Positions 17,331 to 27,664 are shown, numbered from the stretch's first letter. The stretch is DNA of 64,000 bases from Methylobacterium frigidaeris (GCF_022179185.1 NZ_BPQJ01000002.1:248001-312000); one strand, 5' to 3'. Numbers and translations: made by a program. The notes: generated by a model from the letters alone, not told the origin.

Positions 17331-19487
17331 TCACTGCCCGGCGGTCGCGGTCCGGGCCTGCGCCTCCAGGGCCTCGTCGCGGGCGAGCTGCCGGGCGCGG
17401 TCCTGGATGTAGGCCCGGATCGCCTCGATGTCCTGGTCGGACAGCCGGTCCTTGAAGCTGATCATGCCCCGATCCTTGAGCACGCCGTCGAGAATGACCG
17501 TCCGCCAGCCGTCCTTGCTGGCGTTGATCTGCGAGCGCCGCAGGTCCGGCACCACGCCGTTCGACCAGGCGGCGAAGCCGTGGCAGAAGAGGCAGTTGGC
17601 GCCGAAGAGGTCGCCGCCCTTCGCCACCATACCGGGCGCGAAGTCGTCGACCGCCACGCTGGCGGGCTGCGGCTTGACCTCGTTGTCGGGCAGGGTCGCG
17701 GTGCCGCCGAGCTTGAACACGAGGAGCCGGCCGGTCTGGCCGATCTTGACGTCGTCGATGTAGGGCACGTGCAGGCCGTTGGCGCCGCCATAGCCGGCCA
17801 GGACCGCGATGTGCTGCTCGCCGTTGATCTCGTAGCTCATCGGCGCGGCGATGATGCCCGAATAGCCCGGGGCGCTCCACACCTTGCGGCCGGTGGTGGC
17901 CTCGTAGGCGCGCAGGCTGCCGTCGGGCATGCCCTGGAACACGAGGTTGCCGCCGGTCGCGAGGACGCCGCCGCCGCCGACCGACGAGTGCTGGACCCGC
18001 CAGACCTCCCTCTGGGCCACCGGGTCCCAGGCGACGAGCTGGCCGCGGGTCTGGGCCTTCAGGGTCTTCTGGTGGGCGGCGCTGGTCGGGCCGCCATTCT
18101 GCGTCGAGGCGACGCCGAGATTCCACATGCCGTGACCGGGCGTGTAGCTGAAGCCCTTGTCGTCGGCGTAGCCGAAGGGCAGCTCCTGCGTCGGCAGGTA
18201 GACGAGACCCGTTTTCGGGCTGAAGGCCATCGGGTGCCAGTTATGCGAGCCGAAGGCCGCCGGCATCGCCAGGAAATCGAGCTGGCTCTTCGTGAAGCGC
18301 GCTTCCGGGAACTCGATCGGCCGGCCGGTCTGCAGGTCGATGCCGGCGGCCCAGTTCACCGGCGTGAAGTTGCGCGCCGAGACGAGCTTCCCGGTCTCGC
18401 GGTCGATGACGTAGAAGAAGCCGTTCTTGGGCGCGTGCAGAGCCACCTTGCGGGGCTTGCCGCCGACGGTCAGGTCGGTGAGCAGGATCGGCTGGGTGGC
18501 GGTGAAATCCCAGTCCTCGCCCGGCGTCTCCTGGTAGTGCCACTTGTAGGCGCCCGTGTCGGCGTCCACCGCCACCACGGAGGACAGGAACAGGTTGTCG
18601 CCTCCCTCGGGGCCGGAGCGCAGGCGGGCGTTCCAGGGCGAGCCGTTGCCGGTGCCGATCAGGATCTGGTTGAACTCCGCGTCGTGCACGATGGCGTCCC
18701 AGGCCGTGCCGCCGCCGCCGGTCTTGCGCCAGAGCCCGTTGCCCCAGGTGGGGGCGGCGAGGCGCTTGAGCACGTCGTCGGAGGCGGCGCCGTCGGCTTT
18801 GTCCTCCGGGTTGGGGGTGGTGTAGAAGCGCCAGGCCAGCGTGCCGGTGGCGGCGTCGTAGGCCGAGACGTAGCCGCGCACGCCGAGCTCCGCCCCGCCA
18901 TTGCCGATCAGCACCTTGCCCTTGGCGACCCTCGGCGCCCCGGTGATCGTGTAGGGCCTCGTAGTATCGGTGGTCTGCACCGACCAGAGCGCTTGGCCGG
19001 TGCGGGCGTCCAGCGCGATCAGGCGCCCGTCGATCGCGCCGACATAGATCCGCCCATCCGAGGCGGCGACCCCGCGATTGACCACGTCGCAGCAGGCATC
19101 GACCGCCTTCTCGCCCGGCACCTTCGGGTCGTAGTGCCAGAGCTGCCGGCCGGTGGCGGCATCGTAGGCGTAGACGTGCGACCACGAGGTCGAGGTGTAG
19201 AGCACCCCGTCGACCATGATCGGGGTCGCCTCCTGGCCCCGGTTGGTCTCGAAGTCGCCGTACCAGGCGAGTTTCAGCTGCGGGATCGTATCCGGGTTGA
19301 TGCGGTCGTGCGGGCTGTAATGCCATTCCCGCGCGTCGCCGCCCTTGGCGGTCCAGCTGCGGTCGCTCCCGGCCGCGCGACCGCTCGCCGCGTCCTTCGG
19401 GGCCTGAGCCGCGGCAGGCGGCCCCGCGCCGAGCAGGAGGGCTGCACAAACGAATCCATAGCGCGCGATCGTACCCATCGGTCTCAC
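17331..19487 (-). CDS. PQQ-dependent alcohol dehydrogenase with fused cytochrome c
   Basis: A 718-residue periplasmic quinohaemoprotein (ExaA/QH-ADH type I/II-like). It has an N-terminal signal peptide ending near AAAQA, eight beta-propeller blades with W-type repeats (AYDAATG) and the vicinal disulphide pair Cys-Cys at about residue 131 (DACCDV). The catalytic Asp lies in GEDWDFTAT. The C-terminal cytochrome domain has a CLFCH haem motif at about 631-635 and a later Met (DRGMISFKD). The residue two after the catalytic Asp is Thr, not the Asp associated with lanthanide enzymes, so calcium is the likelier metal. The GTG at 19487 has GGAG 5 bases upstream; an ATG at 19478 is possible. No PQQ synthesis genes are nearby. 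Confidence 0.9.
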   Translation of the reverse strand: MRPMGTIARYGFVCAALLLGAGPPAAAQAPKDAASGRAAGSDRSWTAKGGDAREWHYSPHDRINPDTIPQLKLAWYGDFETNRGQEATPIMVDGVLYTSTSWSHVYAYDAATGRQLWHYDPKVPGEKAVDACCDVVNRGVAASDGRIYVGAIDGRLIALDARTGQALWSVQTTDTTRPYTITGAPRVAKGKVLIGNGGAELGVRGYVSAYDAATGTLAWRFYTTPNPEDKADGAASDDVLKRLAAPTWGNGLWRKTGGGGTAWDAIVHDAEFNQILIGTGNGSPWNARLRSGPEGGDNLFLSSVVAVDADTGAYKWHYQETPGEDWDFTATQPILLTDLTVGGKPRKVALHAPKNGFFYVIDRETGKLVSARNFTPVNWAAGIDLQTGRPIEFPEARFTKSQLDFLAMPAAFGSHNWHPMAFSPKTGLVYLPTQELPFGYADDKGFSYTPGHGMWNLGVASTQNGGPTSAAHQKTLKAQTRGQLVAWDPVAQREVWRVQHSSVGGGGVLATGGNLVFQGMPDGSLRAYEATTGRKVWSAPGYSGIIAAPMSYEINGEQHIAVLAGYGGANGLHVPYIDDVKIGQTGRLLVFKLGGTATLPDNEVKPQPASVAVDDFAPGMVAKGGDLFGANCLFCHGFAAWSNGVVPDLRRSQINASKDGWRTVILDGVLKDRGMISFKDRLSDQDIEAIRAYIQDRARQLARDEALEAQARTATAGQ

Positions 19488-19820
19488 GCCTTCTCCCTGT
19501 CGCGCCGGCTCCTGTGGCGGCCGGCTTGGTGCGCCGATGCGTACAGGAAGAGGCGCGGCGGCACGGCCGACCGAATCGGCAGTCCGCCCCCATCCTTCCT
19601 CGCGCCCGACGCAGGGATGGTGTCGATGAGCGGCTGCCCTGTCAACGAGATTGGAAGATCTTCAAAATGGAGACCAGAACATCATCGCAGAGGCACCGAT
19701 GTCCAAGGGCGCGGCAAGCGGGGGTTTATAGGGAAATTATCTTAATAAGTAAATTTGAAGAAAGCGATGGCGGGGCGGACGCGCCCTGCCAACACGCTGA
19801 ATCGCGCGAGGCAGCGCCGG
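19488..19820. other. intergenic region with an AT-rich patch
   Basis: No gene seen. The stretch around 19728-19765 is conspicuously AT-rich for this genome. It lies between the start of the PQQ dehydrogenase and the end of the polymerase gene, both on the minus strand, so it may hold a promoter for the former and a terminator for neither. Confidence 0.4.
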
Positions 19821-21077
19821 TCAGCCCGCCGCGCGGTCGGAATCGTCCTCGCCGGAGGCCATCCAGCGTACCCGCGCCGCCTCCAGACCCCAGACGATGC
19901 CGAGCATCATGTAGACGTGGCGCCACTTCTCGATGTCGATCTGCATCGCCTGGAGGAAGAACATCAGGAGGGCCGGCACCACGATCTGGGCGTGGCGCCG
20001 GTAGGGCGTGTCCTGGCTCATCAGCCGCAGGCCCACCCGGCTGGTCATCAGCACCAGGAACACGAAGGCGACGCCGCCGACCCAGCCGCCATTGGAGAAG
20101 GCGCCGATATAGGAATTGTGCGGCTCGAGGTTGAAGGTGCGGCGCCAGCGCAGCGGGCCCATGCCGAGCGGGTCCTCGATCAGCATGCCGATGCCGCGCA
20201 GCTGGTTGCCGAAGCGGCCGGTCTCGCCCTCGTCGTAATCCTGCGTGACGGCGGCGCGCTTGGCGAAGGTCTCGCCGACATTGCCCACCGAGAGCAGGCC
20301 GACCAGGGCGACCGCCCCGAACCCCGCCGTGAGGGCGGCGAGGAGCACGATGCGGCGGCGCAAGGCGGGGGCGCTGGTGCGGTAGAGCATCGCGACCATC
20401 AGCCCGCTCACCACCAGGGTGCCGCCCCAGGAGCCGCGGGAGAAGGACAGGAACACGCCGGCGAGCAGGATGCCGAGGCCGAGGCCCGACAAGAGCGGGC
20501 GCCGGGCGCGCCCGGTGAGCAGGTTGTGCATCAGGTAGAGCGCGCCGAGGGTCAGGAACGAGCCGAACACGTTCGGGTCCTGGAAGGTGCCCGCGGCCCG
20601 GCCGTACTTGGCGAACAGGTCCTCGTTGCCGATCAGCTCGAGATAGCCGCCGATGCCCAGAACCGCGCTGAGCAGCGTGCTGGCGGTGTAGACCTTGAGG
20701 GCGGCCTCGACCCGGCGGTCGCACGCGTCGGAGAAGAACATCGTGAAGAAGATGCCGGTGATGACGAGGTAGCAGAGCTGCACCGTCCAGACCGCCGGCA
20801 GCTCCTCGTCGAGATAGGGCATCAGGGCGACGACCGTGGCCCCCACGAAGACGAGGAGCACCATGACCAAGGGCACCGCGCCGCGGTAGAGCCGCACGCC
20901 GAGCAGGACCCAGAGCACGATCGTCGGGATCGCCACGATGTCGTAGGGCGAGGTGTCCGAGAAGGCGAAGCAGGCGAAGAAGATGAACGCCGCCATCAGG
21001 ACGTGGCCGACGCCGCGCAGCAGCGACAGGACCGGCATCGCGGCGAGATCGCGGCGCGGCAGGACGAACGTGGTCAT
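19821..21077 (-). CDS. O-antigen polymerase/ligase-family membrane protein
   Basis: A 418-residue protein with about ten hydrophobic helices and the Wzy_C/WaaL pattern: AAGTFQDPNVFGSFL, FLSFSRGSWGG and a periplasmic loop ending in NLEPHNSYIGAF. Such proteins polymerise or ligate surface glycans in the inner membrane. The sequence does not decide between polymerase and ligase. The ATG at 21077 opens the hydrophobic region. A polysaccharide cluster lies about 35 kb to the right, but the immediate neighbours are unrelated, so it may serve that cluster or another. Confidence 0.8.
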   Translation of the reverse strand: MTTFVLPRRDLAAMPVLSLLRGVGHVLMAAFIFFACFAFSDTSPYDIVAIPTIVLWVLLGVRLYRGAVPLVMVLLVFVGATVVALMPYLDEELPAVWTVQLCYLVITGIFFTMFFSDACDRRVEAALKVYTASTLLSAVLGIGGYLELIGNEDLFAKYGRAAGTFQDPNVFGSFLTLGALYLMHNLLTGRARRPLLSGLGLGILLAGVFLSFSRGSWGGTLVVSGLMVAMLYRTSAPALRRRIVLLAALTAGFGAVALVGLLSVGNVGETFAKRAAVTQDYDEGETGRFGNQLRGIGMLIEDPLGMGPLRWRRTFNLEPHNSYIGAFSNGGWVGGVAFVFLVLMTSRVGLRLMSQDTPYRRHAQIVVPALLMFFLQAMQIDIEKWRHVYMMLGIVWGLEAARVRWMASGEDDSDRAAG

Positions 21078-21358
21078 CGGGCGCCTCCTCGGGTCACGAC
21101 GCCCGGGAGATTAGACGCGGGATGGTGTGCGCCGGCTGAAGCGACAGGGTGAATGAAAGCTGAAAGAGACCGGCGGACGATTCCCGGCAGTCGTTCCATC
21201 GTCGCCGCGTCGAACACCCCCGAAAACGGCGCGGCCCCGCCGCGGAACGCGCGACGGGGCCGGACACTCAACAGAGCCGGTACGCAACTTGGCTCCCCGT
21301 GAGAATGGCGCGACGACGTGAATCCTTCGTCAACGCCGCCGGATCAGCGCCACTCAGG

Positions 21359-22396
21359 TCAGCGCGCCGCGAGCTTCGCGGCGGCGGGCGCGACGCCGGC
21401 CCGGGCCGGGCCCTCCTCGGCGGCCAGCATCGCCTGCATGCGCGCGGCGTAACGGCGGGCGAGGGCCGCGCAGGCCATGAGCTGGACCTGGTGGAACAGC
21501 ATCAGGGGCAGCAGGATGCCGCCGACGTCCTGGCCGGCGAAGATCACGTTCGCCATCGGGACGCCGGAGGCCAGGCTCTTCTTCGAGCCGCAGAACACGA
21601 TGGTGATCTCGTCCTCCTTCGAGAAGCCGAGGAGGCGGCTCGCGGCGGTGGTGATCGCCAGCACCGCCGCGAGCAGCACCAGGTCGACGACCAGCATGGT
21701 GGCGAGCGCCGGCAGGGGCGTGCGGGACCACAGGCCGGTCGCCACCGCGTGGCTGAAGGCGATGTAGACGATGAGCAGGATCGAGCCGCGGTCGACCACC
21801 ATGGTCAGCGGCTTGTGCCGGGTCAGCCACGGGCCGAGGCGCGGCTGCAGCAGCTGGCCGAGAGCGAAGGGCAGGAGCAGCTGGGCCATGATCTTGCCGA
21901 CCGCCGCCCAGTCGAAGCCGTGGTGATGCCCCTGCGAATTGAGCAGCACCGCGACGAGGAGCGGGGTGATGAACATGCCGAGGATGTTCGAGGCCGAGGC
22001 CGAGCAGATCGCCGCCGGCACGTTGCCGCCCGCCACCGACGTGAAGGCGATGGAGGATTGGACCGTGGAAGGCAGCACGCAGAGGAAGAGCACGCCGGCG
22101 GCCAGCGCCGGGGTGAGCAGGGTCGGGCTGAGCAGGCCGGCGGCGAGGCCGAGGATCGGGAACAGCACGAAGGTCGAGGCGAACACCACGAGGTGCAGGC
22201 GCCAATGCACCAGCCCGGCGAGCGCCGTCTGGCGGTCGATGCGCCCGCCGTGCAGGAAGAACAGCAGCGCGATCATGCCGTTGGCGAAGACGCCGAGCCA
22301 TTCGGCCGCCCGGTCCTGCACCGGCAGCACGCTGCCGAGGATGAGGGCGCCGACGATCATCAGCGTGAAATTGTCGGGGCGGAAGCGGGAGAGCAT
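21359..22396 (-). CDS. bile acid:sodium symporter-family transporter
   Basis: A 345-residue protein with about ten membrane helices, of the SBF-like/YfeH type (PF13593-like). Visible markers are LFFLHGGRID, CVLPSTVQSSIAFTS and FCGSKKSLASGVPMAN, where the family has the two crossover regions. Its physiological substrate is unknown; it is an inner-membrane transporter. The start at 22396 begins MLSRFRPDNFTLM. It is divergent from a LysR regulator that starts 137 bases away, with a perfect inverted repeat between them, so LysR control is likely. Confidence 0.85.
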   Translation of the reverse strand: MLSRFRPDNFTLMIVGALILGSVLPVQDRAAEWLGVFANGMIALLFFLHGGRIDRQTALAGLVHWRLHLVVFASTFVLFPILGLAAGLLSPTLLTPALAAGVLFLCVLPSTVQSSIAFTSVAGGNVPAAICSASASNILGMFITPLLVAVLLNSQGHHHGFDWAAVGKIMAQLLLPFALGQLLQPRLGPWLTRHKPLTMVVDRGSILLIVYIAFSHAVATGLWSRTPLPALATMLVVDLVLLAAVLAITTAASRLLGFSKEDEITIVFCGSKKSLASGVPMANVIFAGQDVGGILLPLMLFHQVQLMACAALARRYAARMQAMLAAEEGPARAGVAPAAAKLAAR

Positions 22397-22479
22397 GGCG
22401 GGCCGGATGGTCGGGAAGGATCCTCGCCTCCCTAACCGGCCGGAGCCCGGATGGGTACGCGGGGCCTCAGGATTACAGT

Positions 22480-22496
22480 TATCGCGAGATGCGATA
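22480..22496. promoter_or_regulatory. probable LysR-type operator
   Basis: TATCGC-GAGAT-GCGATA is a perfect 6-5-6 inverted repeat starting with T and ending with A at T-N11-A-like spacing, centred between the divergent symporter and LysR genes. This is the usual place for a LysR recognition site. Confidence 0.6.
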
Positions 22497-22533
22497 GCCT
22501 GCGCGTCGCTCATGCAGGATACGGAGAGCCGAC

Positions 22534-23385
22534 GTGACCCGCCTGATCGATCCCGTGCTGCTGCGCACCCTGGCGGCGGTGGTGCGCAGCCGCAGCTTCA
22601 GCCGGGCGGCCGAGCAGCTCGGCCTCGGCCAGTCGACGGTGAGCCAGCACGTCCAGCGCCTGGAGGCGCAGATCGGGCGCCGGCTGGTGGCCCGGGACAC
22701 CCATTCGGTCGCCCTCACCCCGGAGGGCGAGACGGTGCTCGGCTTCGCCCGCACGGTGCTCGACGCCCACGAGCGACTGGAGCGGGCGTTGGCCGGCGGC
22801 CCGGTGCGCGGCAAGGTGCGCTTCGGCGCCTCCGAGGATTTCGTGCAGAGCCGGCTGTCGGAGGTTCTTCGCGATTTCCGCGAGGCCTATCCGTCGGTCG
22901 ACCTCGAACTGAGCGTGGCGCTGACCGGCTTCCTCAACGACGCGCTGGCGCGGGGCGAGCTCGATCTGGTGCTCGGCAAGCGCCATGTCGGCGAGACGCA
23001 AGGCATGCTGGTGCGGCGCGACCGGCTGGTCTGGGTCGGGCTCCCCACCGCCCTGCCGGAGCGGGGCGAGCCGTTGGCGCTCGCGAGCTTTCCGGCCCCC
23101 AGCATCACCCGGGCGGTGGCGCTGGCCGCGCTCACGCAGGAGGGCCGGGCCTTCCGCATCACCTGCACCTGCGCCAGCCTCAGCGGTCTGCGCGCCGCGG
23201 CGCTCGCCGGCGTCGGCCTGATGGCGCAGCCCCGCAGCCTGATCCCGGACGGATTGCAGGAACTCTCTCACGCCGACCTGCCGCGCCTCGCCGACGTCGA
23301 GTTCGTCCTGTCCGGCCCCGGCCTCCACCGCGAGCCGAGCCGGGCGCTGGCGCACGAGATCCTGAACGCCGATATCTGGGACTGA
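22534..23385 (+). CDS. LysR-family transcriptional regulator
   Basis: A 283-residue LTTR: an N-terminal winged HTH (residues 5-62, SFSRAAEQLGLGQSTVSQHV) and a C-terminal periplasmic-binding-like effector domain. The GTG at 22534 has GGAG 8 bases upstream. It is divergent from the bile-acid-symporter-like gene, the typical LTTR arrangement for controlling a neighbour and itself. The ligand is probably whatever the transporter carries, which is not known. Confidence 0.9.
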   Translation: MTRLIDPVLLRTLAAVVRSRSFSRAAEQLGLGQSTVSQHVQRLEAQIGRRLVARDTHSVALTPEGETVLGFARTVLDAHERLERALAGGPVRGKVRFGASEDFVQSRLSEVLRDFREAYPSVDLELSVALTGFLNDALARGELDLVLGKRHVGETQGMLVRRDRLVWVGLPTALPERGEPLALASFPAPSITRAVALAALTQEGRAFRITCTCASLSGLRAAALAGVGLMAQPRSLIPDGLQELSHADLPRLADVEFVLSGPGLHREPSRALAHEILNADIWD

Positions 23386-23625
23386 TCCGGCCTCCGGACC
23401 TCGTACCGCCCCACCCGGGCGACGGCGCGGATTTCAAGGTGCGGATTTCCTTGGCGCGCCTTCGGCCTTCCTTAAGGCTGGATCGCGGCTCCGATTGCCC
23501 ATGCGAGGAAATCCCGTACGGTGGTCTCGCTCAAGGTTTGCAACGTGGGAAGTGTATCCCGGCGCCCGGGCAGTCCTGGTGACGGTCCATTCCGCGTCGA
23601 CCACCGCCAATCAGGATTGCTTTGG

Positions 23626-24144
23626 ATGTTCAGGGAATTTTGTGGTCGTCTCGCCGCGATTGCGCTCGCGGCGGGCACCGGCTCGATCGCTCACGCTCAA
23701 GTCATCAACCAGGAGATCAACCAGAGCGGCGGAACCACGCACGTCCACATCTACAATTTCGGTGCACAGGGCGCGCCGTCCCCCCGGGCGGCCCTCGGCG
23801 CGGGCCCCATGGGCGGATCGTACTGGGACCACAACAGCTCGGTGATGGTGCTGGTGGCGGACGGCGCGCGGCGGCGGTTCTACTATCACCGGCCGCGTCC
23901 CGGCATGGCGGAGGCCGGCGCCCGCAGCGGCAGCCTGCTGTTCGACGGCATGCGCCGCGGCAACACCTATTCGGGCACCGCCACCGTCTTCGCCGGCGCC
24001 TGCGGCACCTTCACCTATGGCGTGGACGGATACGTGGTGGCCGACCGCCGGGTGGTGATGCGCGGCCTGGCGCCCCGGGTCGACCGGCGCACCTGCGGAA
24101 TCGTCGATTACCGGCCCGACGAGCTGGCTTTCGACCTGATGTGA
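23626..24144 (+). CDS. exported protein of unknown function
   Basis: A 172-residue protein with a signal peptide (MFREFCGRLAAIALAAG, cleavage near AHAQ). The mature part has VINQEINQSGGTTHVHIYNFG, a Gly/Pro/Ala-rich linker, then a compact domain with RRRFYYHRPRP and two cysteines (GACGTF, RTCGIV) that could form a disulphide. I do not recognise the family. The ATG at 23626 is supported by AGGA about 9 bases upstream and by the signal peptide. It is convergent with mqo, separated by a cluster of hairpins. Confidence 0.6.
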   Translation: MFREFCGRLAAIALAAGTGSIAHAQVINQEINQSGGTTHVHIYNFGAQGAPSPRAALGAGPMGGSYWDHNSSVMVLVADGARRRFYYHRPRPGMAEAGARSGSLLFDGMRRGNTYSGTATVFAGACGTFTYGVDGYVVADRRVVMRGLAPRVDRRTCGIVDYRPDELAFDLM

Positions 24145-24234
24145 ATCGGATTGCGGCGGTTATCCGCTGCTCGGAGAGAGGCAGGGCATTTCTTATCCCC
24201 ACCGCGGCGTGGCCGTCGGGAGAAAGACGTAGCG

Positions 24235-24335
24235 CTGGTTCCTCCTCTCTCCGCAACGAAGTCGGGCTTGCCCGACTTCGCACCTTGCTTGCAGATCCCG
24301 GGCAAGCCCGGGATCAGTCGGGGAGAGGAGAAGGC
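24235..24335. terminator. nested hairpins between convergent genes
   Basis: Two strong palindromes, AAGTCGGGC-TT-GCCCGACTT (24259-24278) and arms GATCCCGGGC/GCCCGGGATC (24294-24315), are framed by CTCCTCTCT and GGGGAGAGGAG. The block lies between the convergent exported-protein gene and mqo, and would stop transcription from both sides. Confidence 0.55.
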
Positions 24336-24380
24336 CCGTGCGTTATCCTTGCCCCAGGCAGCCCTGCCGCCCGGGCCGGC

Positions 24381-26093
24381 TCACGGTGCCAGGTCGTGGA
24401 CCGGCGCCTTGACCGGGGTGTCGTTGCTGTTCAGCACCGTGTCGCTCACCGGCGTCGGCTTCAGCGGGCCGCGGTCGATCGCGGGCGGGGTCGGGAGCTG
24501 CAGCTGCTTGCTGGTATAGGCCCAGCCTTGCGCCACCTTCTCCGGATCGTCGTTGAGGCGCTGGCCGTAGCTCGGGACGATCTGGCGGATCTTCGCCTGC
24601 CACTCGGGCGTGGCGACGTTCTTGGCGAAGACCCTCTCGAGCACCTCGAGCATGATCGGCGCCGCCGTGGAGGCGCCCGGCGAGGCGCCGAGCAAAGCCG
24701 CGATGCTGCCGTCCTTCGCGTTGACGATCTCGGTGCCGAGCTTCAGCACGCCGCCCTTGTCCTTGTCGCGCTTGATGATCTGCACGCGCTGGCCGGCCTG
24801 CCACAGGCGCCACTCGCCCTTCTTGGCGTTGGGGAAGTATTCCCGCAGCGCCGCCAGGCGGTCGTCGTCGGAGAGCATCAGCTGGCCGGCGAGGTATTCG
24901 ACCAGCGGGAACTCGTCGAGTCCGACCCGCATCATCGGCCAGACGTTGCTGGTCGTGGTCGAGGTGAGCAGGTCGAGATACGAGCCCTCCTTCAGGAACT
25001 TGGTCGAGAAGGTCGCGAAGGGGCCGAACAGGAGGACGCGCTTGCCGCCGAGCACCCGGGTGTCGAGATGGGGCACCGACATCGGCGGCGAGCCGACCGA
25101 GGCCTTGCCGTAGGCCTTGGCGAGGTGGAGCGTCGCGACGTCCGGGTTCTCGTTGATCAGGAACGAGCCGCCGACCGGGAAGCCGGCATAATCCTCGCCC
25201 TCCGGGATGCCGGAGGCCTGGAGCAGGTGCAGGGCGCCGCCGCCGGCGCCGATGAACACGAACTTTGCGTCGATGCTCTGGCGCGACCCGTCCTTGAGGT
25301 TGCGCGCGGTCACGCGCCAGGAGCCGTCGGCGTTCTTGGCGATGCCCTGGACCTCGGTCGAGACGTCGAGGCGGAAGCTCTTCTGGCTCTGCAGGTGGGC
25401 GACGTACTGGCGGGTGACCTCGCCCCACTCGACGTCGGTGCCGAGCGGCGACCAGGTGGCGGCGACCTTCTGGTTCGGGTCGCGCCCCTCCATCATCAGG
25501 GGGACCCATTTCTTGAGCTGCTCGGGATCGGTCGAGAACTCCATCCCGGCAAAGAGCGGGCTCGCCTTCAGCGCCTCGTAGCGCTTCCTGAGATAGGCGA
25601 TGTTGTCGTCACCCCAGACGAAGCTCATGTGGGGCGTGTAGTTGATGAAGGTCTTAGGATCCTTCAGCACGCCGTTCTTGACCTGCCAGGCCAGGAACTG
25701 GCGGGTGACCTGGAAAGCCTCGTTGATCTCGACCGCCTTGGCGATCTCGATCTTGCCCTTCTTCTCGGGCGTGTAGTTCAGCTCGGCCAGGGCCGAGTGG
25801 CCGGTGCCGGCGTTGTTCCAGCCGTTCGAGCTCTCCATCGCCACCTGGTCGAGGCGCTCGAGCATCCGGATCGACCAGCCCGGCTCCAGCTCGTTGAGCC
25901 ACACGCCGAGCGTCGCGCTCATCACGCCGCCGCCGATCAGCAGCACGTCGACCTTGTCGGCACTCTGCGCGAAGGCGAGCGAATCGGGCAGGGCCGAGGC
26001 CGCGAGCCCGGCGGCGGCGCCCCCGAGAATCTGGCGGCGGCTGATCCCGGCCGGGCCGGTGTTCGGGACAGTGGTCTTGTCGTCGGCACGCAT
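24381..26093 (-). CDS. mqo: malate:quinone oxidoreductase
   Basis: A 570-residue FAD enzyme oxidising malate to oxaloacetate with electron transfer to quinone. The FAD-binding motif [15 protein letters not shown] is at about residues 48-62; [16 protein letters not shown] and [10 protein letters not shown] are family signatures. The N-terminus carries a twin-arginine-like signal ([16 protein letters not shown], then AFA), which cytoplasmic-face Mqo proteins normally lack. This suggests export or a Tat-anchored form. The ATG at 26093 was preferred over an in-frame start at 26135. A perfect palindrome (26107-26118) sits 14 bases upstream. Confidence 0.92.
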   Translation of the reverse strand: MRADDKTTVPNTGPAGISRRQILGGAAAGLAASALPDSLAFAQSADKVDVLLIGGGVMSATLGVWLNELEPGWSIRMLERLDQVAMESSNGWNNAGTGHSALAELNYTPEKKGKIEIAKAVEINEAFQVTRQFLAWQVKNGVLKDPKTFINYTPHMSFVWGDDNIAYLRKRYEALKASPLFAGMEFSTDPEQLKKWVPLMMEGRDPNQKVAATWSPLGTDVEWGEVTRQYVAHLQSQKSFRLDVSTEVQGIAKNADGSWRVTARNLKDGSRQSIDAKFVFIGAGGGALHLLQASGIPEGEDYAGFPVGGSFLINENPDVATLHLAKAYGKASVGSPPMSVPHLDTRVLGGKRVLLFGPFATFSTKFLKEGSYLDLLTSTTTSNVWPMMRVGLDEFPLVEYLAGQLMLSDDDRLAALREYFPNAKKGEWRLWQAGQRVQIIKRDKDKGGVLKLGTEIVNAKDGSIAALLGASPGASTAAPIMLEVLERVFAKNVATPEWQAKIRQIVPSYGQRLNDDPEKVAQGWAYTSKQLQLPTPPAIDRGPLKPTPVSDTVLNSNDTPVKAPVHDLAP

Positions 26094-26106
26094 GGCCAAA
26101 CCCCGT

Positions 26107-26118
26107 TCTCGTACGAGA
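26107..26118. promoter_or_regulatory. palindrome upstream of mqo
   Basis: TCTCGTACGAGA is a perfect 12-bp palindrome 14 bases before the mqo start. It may be an operator or part of the 5' leader. A second symmetric element, CCGACC-n6-GGTCGG, is at 26231-26248. Confidence 0.35.
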
Positions 26119-26586
26119 CCGGCAGGTGCGCGCACCCCCCGGCCGTGACAGGCGTCCGATCGCGACGGCGGGGCGTCCCCGCGCGTCCCAAGACCTTTCG
26201 GGTGGGTTTCCTCGTATCGGTCGCGGTACCCCGACCGTGATCGGTCGGTCCCTCGCGACGCTCACCCCGCTCCGCCGGTCCACTCACGGCCGACGGGGGA
26301 GCGTCCGCTTGCCCGGATCACCTTGCCCTGAGGGCGCGAGGGGCGCGGACGAACCGCGGGCCGACCTCGGGCGGTGGCGACCGCCGGCGACGAGACAACG
26401 CTGGCTGGTTCAGCTCGGTGATTTTGCGGCCGCCTCATAGACGATGCGGACGCAAAGGACAATCGCAGGGCGGACGTCGCGCCGGCCGATTCGACCGATC
26501 TCGAGGCCGGGCCGTTCTGGACGATGCTCTCGCTTCCTCAACGGCCCGGACCGGAGGACCTGACGGCTCCCCTTGCGGCTCCCGTC
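26119..26586. other. intergenic region upstream of mqo
   Basis: No supported gene; overlapping short frames on both strands have no recognisable features. Apart from the CCGACC/GGTCGG dyad at 26231-26248 I see nothing specific. It presumably holds the mqo promoter. Confidence 0.45.
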
Positions 26587-27105
26587 TCAGGAGGCGCGGC
26601 GGAAGCGGATGATGCTGCGCGAGGGCCGGCCCTCGTCCCAGTTGGGCATCTCCCGCCAGGGGGTCGTCACGTCGGCGGTATCGCCCTCGAGGTGGATGGT
26701 CCGACGCTGCTCGGTGCCGACCCATTCGGGCGCCCAGGCGGTCTGCACGCTCGTCACCCATTGGTCGCCCTCGACCCGGTAGCGGCCGATATAGGCGACC
26801 AGGGTGTGCCTCAGGGCGGCGCGGTCGGCCTCGGACTTGGCCGGCTTGCGGCCGCTGCCCTCGAGGTTGAACGCCACCCAGCCATCGCTCGTGAAGATCA
26901 CGCGTCCGCGCGGCGCCTCGCCCATCGCGTCGACGAGCTTGCCGGTCGCCTTGTCCTCGACCTTGTAGGAGACGAGCTCCCAGGTGCCGACGAGGCGGCG
27001 CGCCAGCGCCTCCCCGGTGGGGGCGGTCTCACCCGCCGAATGGGCCGGGCCGACCACGACCGCGAGGGCGAGCCCGCACAGGGAGGTCTTCAGGATTCGG
27101 ATCAT
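26587..27105 (-). CDS. exported lipocalin-like domain protein
   Basis: A 172-residue protein with a signal peptide (MIRILKTSLCGLALAVVV, cleavage near AHSA). Its domain resembles lipocalin_5: RLVGTWELVSYKVED at the start, GRVIFTSDGWVAFN in the middle and YIGRYRVEGDQW. Such domains form small beta-barrels; a ligand or activity is not known. The ATG at 27105 has AGAGGA 7 bases upstream. The CYTH gene lies 34 bases upstream on the same strand, so the two may be co-transcribed. Confidence 0.75.
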   Translation of the reverse strand: MIRILKTSLCGLALAVVVGPAHSAGETAPTGEALARRLVGTWELVSYKVEDKATGKLVDAMGEAPRGRVIFTSDGWVAFNLEGSGRKPAKSEADRAALRHTLVAYIGRYRVEGDQWVTSVQTAWAPEWVGTEQRRTIHLEGDTADVTTPWREMPNWDEGRPSRSIIRFRRAS

Positions 27106-27139
27106 CGTTCGTCCTCTCGTCAAGGCGGGGGGTGTCGCG

Positions 27140-27664
27140 TCACAGCGGCGCCGCGATCACCTCGGTCAGGGTCACCGGGCGTCCGGCCTCGCGGGCGAGG
27201 CGCAGCAGGGTCGATTGGCGGAAGCGCGCATCCGCCGTGACCTCGCGGCCGAGCCAGTCCGGCAGGGCGACGACCTGCGCCTCGTGCTCCAGCTCGATCT
27301 CGGCCAGGACCATGCCGGCGAGCGAGCCGCCATACTCGTCGACCGTCCAGACCAGCCCGTCATGCGGCACGCAGTGGCGCGTCTTCTCGATCAGGCAGGT
27401 CTCGCAGACGAGGCGCAGCATGTCCTCGGCCTCGTCCCGCGGGATCTCGTACTCGAATTCCGGTCGGGACAGGCCCTCGCGCCGGCCCTTGACGGTGAGC
27501 CAGGCGCGCTCCTCGTCGAGCCGCACCCGGACCTTGCCGCCGGCGAACTCGCCCACGAGCCCGTCCGTGAGCCGGTGCCGGCTCACCGCCTGCTCGCGCC
27601 ACCCCGCATGGGCGACCAGGAACTTCCGCTCGACCTCGTACCGCATCACCTTACGACCGTTCAT
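27140..27664 (-). CDS. CYTH-domain protein (triphosphate tunnel metalloenzyme)
   Basis: A 174-residue CYTH protein. The hallmark ExExK is EVERKFLV near the N-terminus. Alternating basic/acidic strands follow (VRVRLDEERAWLTVKGRR, FEYEIP and LAEIELE), lining a triphosphate-binding tunnel. Single-domain bacterial members usually hydrolyse inorganic triphosphate or nucleoside triphosphates with a divalent metal. The start at 27664 has GAGG about 6 bases upstream; ATG 27646 is an alternative nearer to the motif. It precedes the lipocalin-like gene. Confidence 0.85.
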   Translation of the reverse strand: MNGRKVMRYEVERKFLVAHAGWREQAVSRHRLTDGLVGEFAGGKVRVRLDEERAWLTVKGRREGLSRPEFEYEIPRDEAEDMLRLVCETCLIEKTRHCVPHDGLVWTVDEYGGSLAGMVLAEIELEHEAQVVALPDWLGREVTADARFRQSTLLRLAREAGRPVTLTEVIAAPL

